Positions 1 to 8,421 are shown, numbered from the stretch's first letter. The stretch is 14,416 nt of DNA from SURF-32 sp964648365 (GCA_964648365.1 CAZYLK010000163.1:1-14416), one strand, 5' to 3'. Numbers and translations are program-made. Notes: generated from the sequence alone by a model not told the origin.

Positions 1-105
1 GGAAAATAAAGGCGATTCGTGAAGAAAAGACAGCCGCATAGTGAACGGCGTTGGGAGGCACGGAGGGAAGAAGGGGGAAGAGCGGGACGTGATGGCCGGG
101 GTGGC
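1..105. other. Non-coding flank downstream of rimJ
   Basis: No gene is supported here. It is the 3' side of rimJ, which runs leftward. About 40 bases (roughly 52-95) are strikingly purine-rich on the + strand (runs such as GGAGGGAAGAAGGGGGAAGAG). No clear hairpin with a U-tract was seen. A long + strand open frame starting at 19 crosses this stretch but is a shadow of rimJ on the other strand. Confidence 0.5.
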
Positions 106-699
106 TCAGCTTCCGGGCGGCGGTTTCCAGGCTGGGTTTACCAGGCCGGTCAGGACGTGGTCGTGCCAGTGGCCGCGGATCAGCAGGTAGTCGCGGGCGA
201 AGCCTTCGACGACGAAGCCGAGCCGGCGCAGCACGGCGCCGCTGCGCTCGTTGGTCGGGATGTAGCCGGCCATGACTCGATGCAGGTTGAACTCGCGGAA
301 GGCGTAGTCGATCGCGACGCGCAACGATTCGGTCATCAGGCCGCGGCCCTGCTCCGCCGCATCGAGCGCATAGCCCAGGTAACATGCCTGGAGCGGGCCA
401 CGCACGATCTCGCTGAAACTGATCGATCCAACGACGCGATCGTCGCCCGGCCGTTGAAACAGGTAGAGCCGGATCGCCCGGCCGGCGTCGAAATCCGCGG
501 CCGATGCCGCGATCTGCTTCTGCCAGTGCTCCACCGTATAATACGAATCCGCCCGCGCCGGACTGGTCGGTTCCAGGTGGACGCGGTTTCGCCGATAGTA
601 ATCGACGACCTGCTCGGCGTCGGCGTCGTCCAGCAGGCGCATGATCACGCGCGAGGTATCGAGGCGAGGTCGCTGAAGCGTCGGAGCGGGTTCAGACAT
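106..699 (-). CDS. rimJ: RimJ-type GNAT N-acetyltransferase
   Basis: This 197-residue protein is a GNAT-fold acetyltransferase of the RimJ type. In E. coli RimJ acetylates the N-terminus of ribosomal protein S5 using acetyl-CoA in the cytoplasm. The whole length matches the family (E. coli RimJ is about 194 residues). Visible signatures are the N-terminal RLDTSRVIMRLL strand, the DYYRRNR motif (33-39), ACYLGYALDAAEQGRGLMTE (105-124) with the acetyl-CoA-binding Q-G-R-G loop at 117-120, and the C-terminal block from LHRVMAGY (139) through NERSGAVLRRLGF (150-162) to RDYLLIRGHWHDHVLTGL (169-186), very close to E. coli RimJ. The frame is open upstream to 864, but the family starts at MSEPAP, so the Met at 699 was chosen. 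No strong ribosome-binding site precedes it. It is divergent from the beta-helix gene. The family assignment is firm; the substrate in this organism is inferred. Confidence 0.95.
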   Translation of the reverse strand: MSEPAPTLQRPRLDTSRVIMRLLDDADAEQVVDYYRRNRVHLEPTSPARADSYYTVEHWQKQIAASAADFDAGRAIRLYLFQRPGDDRVVGSISFSEIVRGPLQACYLGYALDAAEQGRGLMTESLRVAIDYAFREFNLHRVMAGYIPTNERSGAVLRRLGFVVEGFARDYLLIRGHWHDHVLTGLVNPAWKPPPGS

Positions 700-981
700 G
701 ATGAACGTCAGCGTACCCGCAGCGCCCCGCCGGTCGCAACGCCGCGCTATGCGCCGGGCACCATCGGAACATGGGATCAGGATGACCCTACTCGGGCGCT
801 CCACGACCCTGAGACCGACCTCCAGGACGATAGCAGCACGCCGCACGCAGCCTGTTTCCCCCATCCTGCGGGCGGTTCCTGTGGAGCGGTCAACCGGGCT
901 ACGTCGATACTGGAGCCAGGCGGCGGGGCGCCAGGACGTTTTTCGGAAGCGGGGATCTGGCGGCTTGCGGGATCAGACAAC

Positions 982-986
982 GGAGG
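982..986 (+). promoter_or_regulatory. Shine-Dalgarno GGAGG deciding the start of the beta-helix gene
   Basis: GGAGG lies 8 nt before ATG 995. It sets the start at 995 rather than at ATG 698, where the frame opens; the 99 extra codons would be Arg-rich and would bury the signal peptide. Confidence 0.75.
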
Positions 987-994
987 CAAAGCGG

Positions 995-2659
995 ATGACG
1001 CGCAGAGTGCTGGCGGCGGGCATGATCGGTTTCCTTACCTCGACACAGGCCGCCGTGGGCGACGACCTGCGCGTGCCGCAGGACTACCCGACGATCCAGC
1101 AGGCGATCAACGCGGCCCGGCGCGGCGATACGGTGCTGGTCGATCAGGGAACGTACCTCGAAGCCGTTAACATGATGGGCAAGGCCATCACGTTGCGAAG
1201 CGTGCATGGTCGCGATGCGACCACGCTCCGCCCTGCCCAGCCCGGGCTGGGCATCATCCGCGGCTACATGGAGGGGCCGCGGACTCGCATTGACGGATTC
1301 ACGATCGCGGCCCCCGGACCCGGCGGTGCCAGTGCGGTAGACCTGTTTCAATCGAGGCTGACGATGGCGAATTGCCGCGTCACAGAATGCAGGGATAGCT
1401 ATCGAACGGTGAGGGTCATCGAGGGAAGCCCGACCTTTACTGGCTGCGAAATCCTGGAGAACAACTACAGCGGTCTTTACGTCGAGCGCGGATCGATCAC
1501 CGTGATCGACTGCACGATTGCCGACAATGCCGGTTCGACGGGCGGCGGCGTGTGGGTCAACGAGGGGGCGCTCTTCATGCAAAACTCCCGGCTCCTGCGC
1601 AACCGCCAGGGCGGCTGGGGCGGCGGCGCGGTCTACCTCAACAAGTCGCCCGCGACCATTGTCGGATGTTCGTTCGTTGGAAACGAGTCTGAGGGCGGGG
1701 TCCGATACGGCGGCGGCGCCATCGCCATCGACCACACTACCGTTGTGATCGACGGTTGCGAGTTCGAGGACAATTGGGACGCCATGGCCGGCGGAGCGAT
1801 ACACAGCGCCGCCAGCTTCGTCACGGTTAGGAACTCCCGCTTCAGCGGAAACGCTACGGATGGCGCAGGCGGCGCGGCCGCCTTGTTCTATCAGCCCGTG
1901 ACGTTTGATAACTGCCTCTTCGAGAACAATTCCACCCTGTACGAACCAGGCGGCGCGATCTCGGTCTGGGCGTCGCGCCCGGTGTTCAATCACTGCACCT
2001 TCACGGGCAATGATGCCCCGAGCGGACCTGCGATTGCGGAGTTTCCGCTTCGCAACCGGCAACCTTCACTGACCATTACCAACTCGATCATCCGCGACGG
2101 CGACAGCCCGATCTACTGGGAAGACCCCGGCCGGTTAATCGACATCACCCATACCAACGTCCAGGGCGGCTGGCGCGGCGACGGCAATTTCGACGCCGAT
2201 CCGCTCTTCGTCGACGGCCCGCTCGGCCCGCATTACCTCAGCCAGGTCGCGGCCGGACAACGGCAGGACAGCCCCTGCGTGGATGCCGGCAGCGGGCCGA
2301 GCGGCGACTACCTGGCCGGCAAGCGCTCGACACGGACGGATGAGCAGCTTGACGACGGCGTCGTAGACATCGGCTATCACTATCGTCCGAGCCGCGGTGA
2401 GATACGCTGTGAACAGGTCAAGGGTCTGACGGCGCGATGCCGGACCGGGCGCGAAGGGTCGGTGCTCGTGGCCAGGCTGCGCTCGATGCTGCCGCTTGGA
2501 ACGCCGATCACCGTCGTCCTCGACGGCGGCGAGCGGTTGTCCGGCGCCACGGATGCGCGGGGCCGGGCGCGGGTGCGTTTTGCCGACCCGTCCGCGGGCA
2601 AGCACGAGGCCTGCGTCGAGGGCTGCGACGGTCGTTGCGCGGCCGCGTATTGCCCGTGA
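995..2659 (+). CDS. Secreted right-handed parallel beta-helix protein
   Basis: A 554-residue exported protein. Residues 1 to about 22 look like a signal peptide (MTRR, hydrophobic VLAAGMIGFL, then STQA/AVG before DDLRV). Residues 25-80 carry the family opener (VPQDYPTIQQAINAARRGD, VLVDQGTYLEAVN, GKAITLRS). About 110-400 is a chain of short beta-helix coils with recurring N-C-x-F/I-x-x-N and GGG/GGA turns (GGGVWVNEG, GGGAVYLNKS, GGGAIAID, GGAIHSAAS, GGAISVWAS), as in polymorphic-outer-membrane-like repeats. The helix closes with FDADPLFVD, DSPCVDAGSG and DDGVVDIGYHYRP, a common planctomycete ending. The last about 85 residues form a separate module with six cysteines, four clustered near the end (EACVEGCDGRC...YC), possibly a disulfide-bonded beta domain. 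Such proteins are usually cell-surface or secreted; substrate or ligand is unknown. It converges on the coiled-coil ATPase gene 77 bp downstream. Confidence 0.9.
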   Translation: MTRRVLAAGMIGFLTSTQAAVGDDLRVPQDYPTIQQAINAARRGDTVLVDQGTYLEAVNMMGKAITLRSVHGRDATTLRPAQPGLGIIRGYMEGPRTRIDGFTIAAPGPGGASAVDLFQSRLTMANCRVTECRDSYRTVRVIEGSPTFTGCEILENNYSGLYVERGSITVIDCTIADNAGSTGGGVWVNEGALFMQNSRLLRNRQGGWGGGAVYLNKSPATIVGCSFVGNESEGGVRYGGGAIAIDHTTVVIDGCEFEDNWDAMAGGAIHSAASFVTVRNSRFSGNATDGAGGAAALFYQPVTFDNCLFENNSTLYEPGGAISVWASRPVFNHCTFTGNDAPSGPAIAEFPLRNRQPSLTITNSIIRDGDSPIYWEDPGRLIDITHTNVQGGWRGDGNFDADPLFVDGPLGPHYLSQVAAGQRQDSPCVDAGSGPSGDYLAGKRSTRTDEQLDDGVVDIGYHYRPSRGEIRCEQVKGLTARCRTGREGSVLVARLRSMLPLGTPITVVLDGGERLSGATDARGRARVRFADPSAGKHEACVEGCDGRCAAAYCP

Positions 2660-2660
2660 C

Positions 2661-2703
2661 GGCCTGCTAGGAAGCGCGTCGCACGACGCTCGAAAGCCAG
2701 GCC
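2661..2703. terminator. Hairpin between convergent genes, possible bidirectional terminator
   Basis: GGCCTG (2661-2666) pairs perfectly with CAGGCC (2698-2703) and encloses a smaller hairpin, GCGTC (2676-2680), loop GCAC, GACGC (2685-2689). It sits in the 77-bp gap between two genes that converge. There is no U-tract on either strand, so intrinsic termination is uncertain; position is the main argument. Confidence 0.3.
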
Positions 2704-2736
2704 ATTGCGTGGTTCTTTGCCTGCGGTTTCAGGCCA

Positions 2737-5700
2737 TCACGCCTTCAACTCCGCAGTCGCCCGCCGGGCGTCTTCGATCATCGCGGTGATCTCATCGACG
2801 CGCGACTGCGGCGCTACCGTGCGCGGCGCGTCCACGGGTGTGGATGACCGTGCCAACCCGGCGGTTGTCGCTCGGGACGTCGGAGCCTCCTGCATCGAGC
2901 GGCCGGGAGCGCTTGCGCGCTGGCCGTCGCCGCCGGGGCGGGGTGTGTTCCAATCACCCGGCTTGACGCTGCGCCGCAGCGACTCGGCCGTGCGCTCGAC
3001 CGACGCGGTCGGATGGGTTGCGCCGATGCCGGGCGTGCGGGCGAGCGTCTGGTCGAGCCGCGACTGTGCCCGCACGGCTTCTTCGACCCACTGCTGCAGC
3101 GTCGCGGCTGTGCGGTCGGTTTCGGTCAGAAGCTGACGCAGGCGCTCATCGGCCCCGGTGGCAATGCGGGAAAACTCCGTCGTTTTCTCGTTGGCTTCCA
3201 GCGTGGTCTTCGACAAAGCCGTAAAGACCTTGCGCACCGCGCGGCAGACGTTTTCAAGCTGCGTCGCCTGGTTGCGGGCCTCCTCGACGATCGACGTGGG
3301 GCCGCCCATCGCGTGGGTGACCTCCGACTGAAGCGAGCGCACGTCCTTCTGCGTCGCGGTCATCCGCGCCGCCAGTTCCTCCGCCTGGGTCATGAACTCG
3401 CGCAGCATCCTGTCGGCCGCGTCCATGGACATGTCGCGCTCGTCGATGCGGCGCAGCAGGTCGTCGGCACGCGTGACCAGACTCGATCCTTCGTTGAATC
3501 GACGTTCGAGTTCGGCAACCATCGACTCGTTAAACCGTTGCGAATCCGCCATGGACGCGATCACGTCTCGTCCGCCCTGACAGAGTTGGGACATACGATC
3601 GACGACGGTCGACGCCTCGGCGCGAGCCTCCTGCTGAGCCTTCAGCACGCGGCTTGCCTCCTCGCACTGCGACTCCAGCGTTTCCGCGGCGTGGCGCGCC
3701 TCGTGCGCGGCGCCGGTGGCACGCTCGGCGGCCTCGCCGGCGCCCTCGATGGCGTCCTTCAGCGATTTCGACATCCCCTGAGCCGTGCGCAGCACGCCGA
3801 TCGTGGCCTTAAGCCGCTCGGCGATCTCCAGCGCCTCTCGCCGCTGGGCGCTGAGCGACTCGCGCGACGTGACGGCCGTCTCGTTTTCCTTATGAAGCGT
3901 CGCTACGGCCTCCTTCGCCTTTGCAACTGTGCTCTGGAGCGACCGTTCGAGCGGTTCGACGGCCTCGCCCGTCAGGATCATCTGATCCGTGCGCGTCTTG
4001 GTGGAATTGCCGACTTCCCATGCATCCGCGATGAGTTTCTCGATCTGTTCGCGTGCCTGCCCGACGCGCGCGTCGATCGCGGCCGCGGATTCGCGGGCAC
4101 GCCGGTCAATCGTCGCGGTGCAGTCTTGCAGTCGTTTGCCGAGCGCCGTGTCAACGTCCGTGGCTTCGCGGGTTCGCGTTTCGAGCGTCGCCGCCACGGA
4201 CTCACATCGGGCCGACTGTTCCTGCTGGATCGCGGCCAGCCGCTGCACCTGCCGGGCGTGTTGGTCGAGCTTCTCGACGTTCGGTTCTGCGCGCCCGAGC
4301 GCGTGTTCGAGCCGCGCCAGCGTCTCGGCCGCGTGCTCGTGCGCGTTGCGGAGTTGCGTCTGCTGCTCGCCTGCGGACTCCGCCAGTTTCTTCACGGTGG
4401 CGAAGGCGTGTTCGACCTGCGCGACGACCTGTCGGTTAGCCTCCGCCTGGGCGCAGACGCGCTCGATGGTCACGCGATGTTCGCCGATGCGCTGGTCCGC
4501 CTCGGTGGCCGCGATGCGCAGTTGATCCGCCTGCCGAATGGCCACGTCGCGGGCGGCCTCCACGCGGTTGACCAGCGGTTCGAGCGTTTCGACCAGGGCG
4601 GCCAGTTCCTCGCGCCGCGCCGCCGAGAGTTCGACGGCCCGGGTCGACTCGGCCATCAGGCCGCGGAGCCGGTCGCCGGCCTCGCGCACGGCGTGCGTCG
4701 CTGCCTGCCCGGCCTCCCGCTCTGCTGCGAGTTCCCGCCGGGCAGAGTCCGCCTCCGCAGAGAGCCGGGTTACCGAGTCGGTGAGTTCATGACGACAGGC
4801 GTTCGCTTCTTCCGTCGCGGCGCGAAGCGTCGCGACCAGTTGGTCGGCGTGCTCGGCGGAGCCGGTGTGCGCCTCGACGACGGCGTGCAGCCGTGCCTCG
4901 ATGTCCTCGGCGCGGGTGAGCGATTCGGCCGCGGCCTGCGACGCGGCCTGCGTCTTTTCCAGCAGCGAGTGCGCCTTGCGCGTGGAATCTGACAGGGTGC
5001 GGGTCACGTCCGACGCGGCCGCCACGTGCGAGCCGAGCGCCTCCAGCTTCTGATTGGCCTGGCCCACCTCCACCGTGAGCGCCTCGCGCATTTGCCGCGC
5101 GTCGCCGATCAGATCGTGCAGCAAATCGCATCGCTCGAGTTCCCGCGCCGCCGCGGCCAGGCTGGATTCCAGCCCGCCCGTCAGCGACTCGAACCGGCGC
5201 TGCAACTCGGCGAGGCGTTCATCCACGGTCCGCCGCGCCGCGACTGCCGCGCGGCAGGATTCGTCGGTCTGCTGCCGTTCGGCCTGCATCGCTTCGAGCA
5301 GGCGCTCGGTCTGATCCGATACCGTGCGGATTTCGTCGAGCTGCTCGACCGTGTGCTGCATCTGTTCGGTGGCCGTGCGGATGCCGTCGAAGCGCCGCGT
5401 GATGTCCTCGAACCGGCAGTCCACGCCGTCGAATCGCTCGATGATCTCGTCGCACTGTCCGCGGGCGGCGTCGATCCGGTCGAGCGTCCGTCCCAGCGCG
5501 GCCACTTCGCGCTTGGCGTCGTCGATGCGCTCGCAGGCCGACCCGATGTTGATCAGGCAGTTGGCGACGGTGTGGTGGATGGATTCTGCGCAGCCCACGG
5601 ATTCCCGGATTTCGGCGACCGTGGCATCGCCGCGTCGCGTGGCCGCGTCCACGTCGGCGCCGATTTTGTCGGCGCGCGACCGACACTCGTCCAGCTTCCA

Positions 5701-7749
5701 CTCGATCGACTTGGCGCGGTCGGCGCCGCTCTCGACGGTTTCCTTCAGCGAGGCACAGATCGTCGCCGCTCGTGCCTGATCCGTGTTCACGGCGTCGGTC
5801 ATGTCGTCCACGATCGCCTTGGCGTCGCTGAGGCGCGCGGTCAGTTCGTCCGTCGTGGAGGCGACGGCCTGTCGCTGCGCCTCAAGGCGGAGCACCCGTT
5901 CATCCAGGTCGTCGACCGACTGGCTTTGCGCACGAAGCTCGTCGCTGTCGGCCTCCAGCCGCCGGCGCAGCTCGGACGATTTGTGTTCGGCCGTGTCGAG
6001 CAGCGACGTGGCTGTGCGGGCCTGCTCGGCGAGCGTCGTCGCCCTGTCGAGCAGTTCCGCATGGGACCGTTCGAAGGTAGCCACCGCCGTCACGGCATCC
6101 GTCAGCCGCTGCGCCTGTTCGGCCACTTCGGTACGGCAGCATTCGACCGCCTCGCGGGCGGTCTGGGTTGCGCCGCCAAGCTGTTCGATCACCTCTTCGC
6201 CCGCGGTCAGTGCGGTCATCAGGTGCGCGATCCGCTGCTGGGCGTTCTCGCCGGATTCAAGCAGCTTCTGCGCGAACGCGCCGAGGCGGCCCTCGATCTG
6301 GGCTGCCCGCCGGCAGGCCTCGTCGAGTTCCTCGATGCGTTCCGTCACCGGCGTCGCCTCCGCCAGGCGTTCCGCCAGGCGGTTTTCCAGTTCGGCGATG
6401 CGCCGTTCGTAGCGTTCCGTCAGCGCGTTCAATCGCTGATCGAACTGCTCGACGGATTCGTCGATGTCAAGGGTCTTTTGCTCAAGCGTCTCGAGTGCGC
6501 CGTAGGCCCGCTCGACCTTGCCGTCGATGCGCCGCTCGATCTGTTCGCGATCCTCGCCCCAGCGGTCGCGCAGCGCGTGACAGGATTCCGCGTGTTGTAT
6601 CGTGCGTTCCAGCCGCTCGATCACTGCCTCAGCGCTGCCCATCAGCAGTTCCGTCGACCGGGCGGATGACTCCTGGCGGCGCAGGTGGGCGGCGCCGCGG
6701 CCCAACATTTCCTCGACCTGCCGCGCCAGCAGTTCGCCGCGATGCACGACGTCAGCGCCAGGGAAGGACGTCGGTGCGCCGGCGACGCTGACCGCCACGT
6801 CTTCAAGCGAGGACTCGTGCGAATCCAGCACGGCGGCGGAACGCGGGGCGCGATGGGCGGAACCGGGCGCCTGGCGCGAGTCGCCCGCGCCGACCGTCGC
6901 GTGCGACGGCGCCGCCGTTGTCTCGCCGGCGTGACCCTCGTCCGCCGTCATGTTGGCACAGGCTTCGTCGAGGATGGCCTTCGTGACAGTCTTTTCCCCG
7001 GAACCGTAAGCATGAACGAGCGCCGCGTCGCAGATTCGATTGACCAGACGCGGGTTGCCGCCGCTGCGACGGTGGATCGGCTCGATAGCCTCGGCGACGA
7101 ACACGGCCTCGGGTTCGGGACATCCCGCCCGACCCAACCGCCCGCTGACGTACGCCTGCGTATCTTCGAGCGTCATGGCGGTCAGCGTGCGTACGCCGAC
7201 GGCGCGCTGGCGGAACGATTCAAGCCCGCTCTGCTGAAGCAGCTTCTGCGTCCGCGGCTGGCCGACGAGGAATAGCTGAATCAGCCGGTCGCCGTGCGCT
7301 TCGGATTCCGTCAGCATGGCGAGGCTGCGAACGTCTGACTCCATAAGACGCTCGGCCTGGTCTACGATGAGGATGACGGCCCCGCGGCTGCCGGTGACTC
7401 GGGCCAGGACGCGCTGAATCCGACCCACCATGCGCGTGCGGCTGCGCGTCTGACCGCGGGCGGCGTCCAGCTTCTTGGCGATCGTCGCCAGCAGGTCGAA
7501 GCGCGCACCGGTGACGCAAGTCACGCTGACCACGCTATGTGTCGGGGCGAGCCGGCGCTCCAGCGTTCGGGCGAGGATGGACTTCCCCAGCCCGGCCTCG
7601 GCAACGACCAGCGAGACCCCAGTGCCATGCTGCGCATCGTAGTCCATGGCCGCCAGGACTTCGTCGTGCGTCGAGGTAGGGCAGAAGAGTTCCGGATCCG
7701 GCTGGTCGTCGAAGGGGCGGCGCTTCAGTCCGAAGAAGTTGCAATACAT
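2737..7749 (-). CDS. ExeA-like AAA+ ATPase fused to a giant coiled coil
   Basis: A 1670-residue protein. Residues 1-270 match the ExeA/GspA-type AAA+ ATPase: the opener FFGLKRRPFDDQPDPELF (5-22), a Walker A-like AEAGLGKS (50-57), Walker B VILIVDQAE (125-133), LFLVGQP (159-165), FRQR arginine-finger segment (179-182), and sensor-2 RRSGGNPRLVNRICDAAL (227-244). Two positions are odd. The first Gly of GxxGxGK[ST] is Ala50, and the catalytic Glu expected after Walker B Asp130 is Gln131 (codon at 7357-7359). Residues about 270-340 are a linker; about 340-1570 are almost unbroken coiled coil rich in Ala, Glu, Arg and Gln. About 1572-1648 is disordered (Pro, Ser, Thr, Gly), and an amphipathic helix ends the protein. 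No signal peptide or TM segment is seen, so it is probably cytoplasmic. A GAGG ribosome-binding site (7756-7759) lies 6 nt before the start. ExeA relatives act on the envelope or export apparatus; the role here is unknown. Confidence 0.93.
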   Translation of the reverse strand: MYCNFFGLKRRPFDDQPDPELFCPTSTHDEVLAAMDYDAQHGTGVSLVVAEAGLGKSILARTLERRLAPTHSVVSVTCVTGARFDLLATIAKKLDAARGQTRSRTRMVGRIQRVLARVTGSRGAVILIVDQAERLMESDVRSLAMLTESEAHGDRLIQLFLVGQPRTQKLLQQSGLESFRQRAVGVRTLTAMTLEDTQAYVSGRLGRAGCPEPEAVFVAEAIEPIHRRSGGNPRLVNRICDAALVHAYGSGEKTVTKAILDEACANMTADEGHAGETTAAPSHATVGAGDSRQAPGSAHRAPRSAAVLDSHESSLEDVAVSVAGAPTSFPGADVVHRGELLARQVEEMLGRGAAHLRRQESSARSTELLMGSAEAVIERLERTIQHAESCHALRDRWGEDREQIERRIDGKVERAYGALETLEQKTLDIDESVEQFDQRLNALTERYERRIAELENRLAERLAEATPVTERIEELDEACRRAAQIEGRLGAFAQKLLESGENAQQRIAHLMTALTAGEEVIEQLGGATQTAREAVECCRTEVAEQAQRLTDAVTAVATFERSHAELLDRATTLAEQARTATSLLDTAEHKSSELRRRLEADSDELRAQSQSVDDLDERVLRLEAQRQAVASTTDELTARLSDAKAIVDDMTDAVNTDQARAATICASLKETVESGADRAKSIEWKLDECRSRADKIGADVDAATRRGDATVAEIRESVGCAESIHHTVANCLINIGSACERIDDAKREVAALGRTLDRIDAARGQCDEIIERFDGVDCRFEDITRRFDGIRTATEQMQHTVEQLDEIRTVSDQTERLLEAMQAERQQTDESCRAAVAARRTVDERLAELQRRFESLTGGLESSLAAAARELERCDLLHDLIGDARQMREALTVEVGQANQKLEALGSHVAAASDVTRTLSDSTRKAHSLLEKTQAASQAAAESLTRAEDIEARLHAVVEAHTGSAEHADQLVATLRAATEEANACRHELTDSVTRLSAEADSARRELAAEREAGQAATHAVREAGDRLRGLMAESTRAVELSAARREELAALVETLEPLVNRVEAARDVAIRQADQLRIAATEADQRIGEHRVTIERVCAQAEANRQVVAQVEHAFATVKKLAESAGEQQTQLRNAHEHAAETLARLEHALGRAEPNVEKLDQHARQVQRLAAIQQEQSARCESVAATLETRTREATDVDTALGKRLQDCTATIDRRARESAAAIDARVGQAREQIEKLIADAWEVGNSTKTRTDQMILTGEAVEPLERSLQSTVAKAKEAVATLHKENETAVTSRESLSAQRREALEIAERLKATIGVLRTAQGMSKSLKDAIEGAGEAAERATGAAHEARHAAETLESQCEEASRVLKAQQEARAEASTVVDRMSQLCQGGRDVIASMADSQRFNESMVAELERRFNEGSSLVTRADDLLRRIDERDMSMDAADRMLREFMTQAEELAARMTATQKDVRSLQSEVTHAMGGPTSIVEEARNQATQLENVCRAVRKVFTALSKTTLEANEKTTEFSRIATGADERLRQLLTETDRTAATLQQWVEEAVRAQSRLDQTLARTPGIGATHPTASVERTAESLRRSVKPGDWNTPRPGGDGQRASAPGRSMQEAPTSRATTAGLARSSTPVDAPRTVAPQSRVDEITAMIEDARRATAELKA

Positions 7750-7949
7750 GTCAAACCTCGATCAAGGACGCTCTGGTGCCGCGATCGGCCGGGCGGCGAC
7801 TTTCGTCGTGACCGGCGGCACGGCCGCGCGGTGCAAGCTGTCGCGTCTTCCTGCGGCGCGATCGCCGTGTCGCGCGCCCGACCCGTCGCGCGGTCCGGGT
7901 TCGCGCGCAGTGCGGGACGACGAACCGCGGCGCGGGCACGTTTCTGAAC

Positions 7950-7988
7950 GAATTATCGGGTAGTCTGCCCCAGTGCTGGAATTATCGG
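7950..7988. repeat. Direct repeat GAATTATCGG, two copies
   Basis: GAATTATCGG occurs at 7950-7959 and again at 7979-7988, a 29-bp period. Read leftward, each copy contains GATAAT, which resembles a -10 box, but neither has a -35 at proper spacing. It lies about 200 bp upstream of the ATPase start. It could be a pair of regulator sites or chance. Confidence 0.4.
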
Positions 7989-8024
7989 CCACGTTCGCCC
8001 CTCCCCGCGGCCCGTGCGACGGGG

Positions 8025-8079
8025 AAACCCTTGCGTTTTTCGGCGCGAATCGTAGCATACTCATCCCTAGCAAGGGTTT
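8025..8079. repeat. Perfect 10-bp inverted repeat, 35-bp spacer
   Basis: AAACCCTTGC (8025-8034) and GCAAGGGTTT (8070-8079) are exact reverse complements. The spacer is AT-richer than the surroundings and contains a candidate -10. The left arm overlaps the candidate -35 and the right arm would cover the transcription start, an arrangement that fits an operator pair or a looped regulatory site. No matching regulator was identified. Confidence 0.6.
8031..8058 (+). promoter_or_regulatory. Candidate rightward promoter
   Basis: TTGCGT (8031-8036) and TAGCAT (8053-8058) are separated by 16 bp. They match the sigma70 consensus at 3 of 6 and 4 of 6 positions, so support is modest. CATACT at 8056-8061 is an alternative -10. 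It would transcribe the small ORF at 8141. Confidence 0.3.
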
Positions 8080-8140
8080 ATCCGATGATTCGATGACGCC
8101 TCGGCGCCTGACTTCGCGCCGGGCATGACGAAGGCCCCTG

Positions 8141-8338
8141 ATGAGAGATTCCATGCCGGACGATCGCCCTTCGACATCGCCGATTCTGCCGACCGTCAAC
8201 CCGCCGACGCCCGCGGCCCGACTGACGGACGCACTGCCCCACCCCGCGCTGACAGCGTATCTGATGGTCACCTCCCGCGCCGCCCGCCAACTCAAGAAAA
8301 AGCAGGCCCCCCAGCCCGTTCGCACGGCCCAGGATTGA
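8141..8338 (+). CDS. Possible small Pro-rich hypothetical protein
   Basis: A 65-residue open frame with no family recognised. The first half is rich in Pro, Asp and Thr. The second (LTDALPHPALTAYLMVTSRA, then RQLKKKQ) could form a short helix followed by a basic tail. About 51 of 65 codons end in G or C, consistent with coding in this genome but not proof. The ATG at 8153 with GAGAG just upstream is an equally plausible start. It lies downstream of the candidate promoter and inverted repeat in the divergent region. An overlapping frame (8125-8355) was judged less likely because of its less coding-like composition. Confidence 0.35.
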   Translation: MRDSMPDDRPSTSPILPTVNPPTPAARLTDALPHPALTAYLMVTSRAARQLKKKQAPQPVRTAQD

Positions 8339-8402
8339 CGGCCGTCGCTTCGTAGATCTTCTCTCATCGCTCCGCCCGCCATCGCTCGCGTCGCGCGCGT
8401 GC

Positions 8403-8421
8403 CACGGGCATCTTGCCGGTG
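8403..8421. repeat. REP-like imperfect palindrome
   Basis: CACGGGCA, TCT, TGCCGGTG forms an 8-bp stem with one mismatch and a 3-nt loop. It resembles the CACGGGCATCTTGCCCGTG-type repeat that I recall as abundant in planctomycete genomes, where its translation gives spurious strings such as GQDARAT and GKMPV. The overlapping spurious minus-strand frames here indeed read HRQDARGTRAT and TGKMPVARA. Confidence 0.5.

Larger units (their letters stand above)
7750..8140. other. 391-bp divergent intergenic region
   Basis: This stretch separates the leftward ATPase gene from the rightward small ORF. It holds the ATPase ribosome-binding site, a 10-bp direct repeat (7950/7979), a 10-bp inverted repeat (8025/8070) and a candidate rightward promoter, each listed separately. 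Arg-rich minus-strand frames cross it but show no recognisable domain and were not called. The likely leader of the ATPase gene lies here; no convincing promoter for it was found. Confidence 0.5.

Noticed and set aside
698..994. Upstream extension of the beta-helix gene to ATG 698
   Set aside because: The added residues are Arg-rich and would precede a good signal peptide; GGAGG before ATG 995 decides the start.
19..1170. 383-residue + strand frame over rimJ and the start of the beta-helix gene
   Set aside because: It runs opposite a near-perfect RimJ protein and in another frame from the beta-helix gene; its composition is that of a shadow.
3013..6669. Two very long + strand open frames (659 and 547 residues) opposite the coiled-coil ATPase gene
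   Set aside because: They are antisense shadows produced by GC-rich codon usage. They have no recognisable domain and are Arg/Leu/Gly-biased, while the minus-strand frame has a clear ExeA domain and heptad-like coiled coil.
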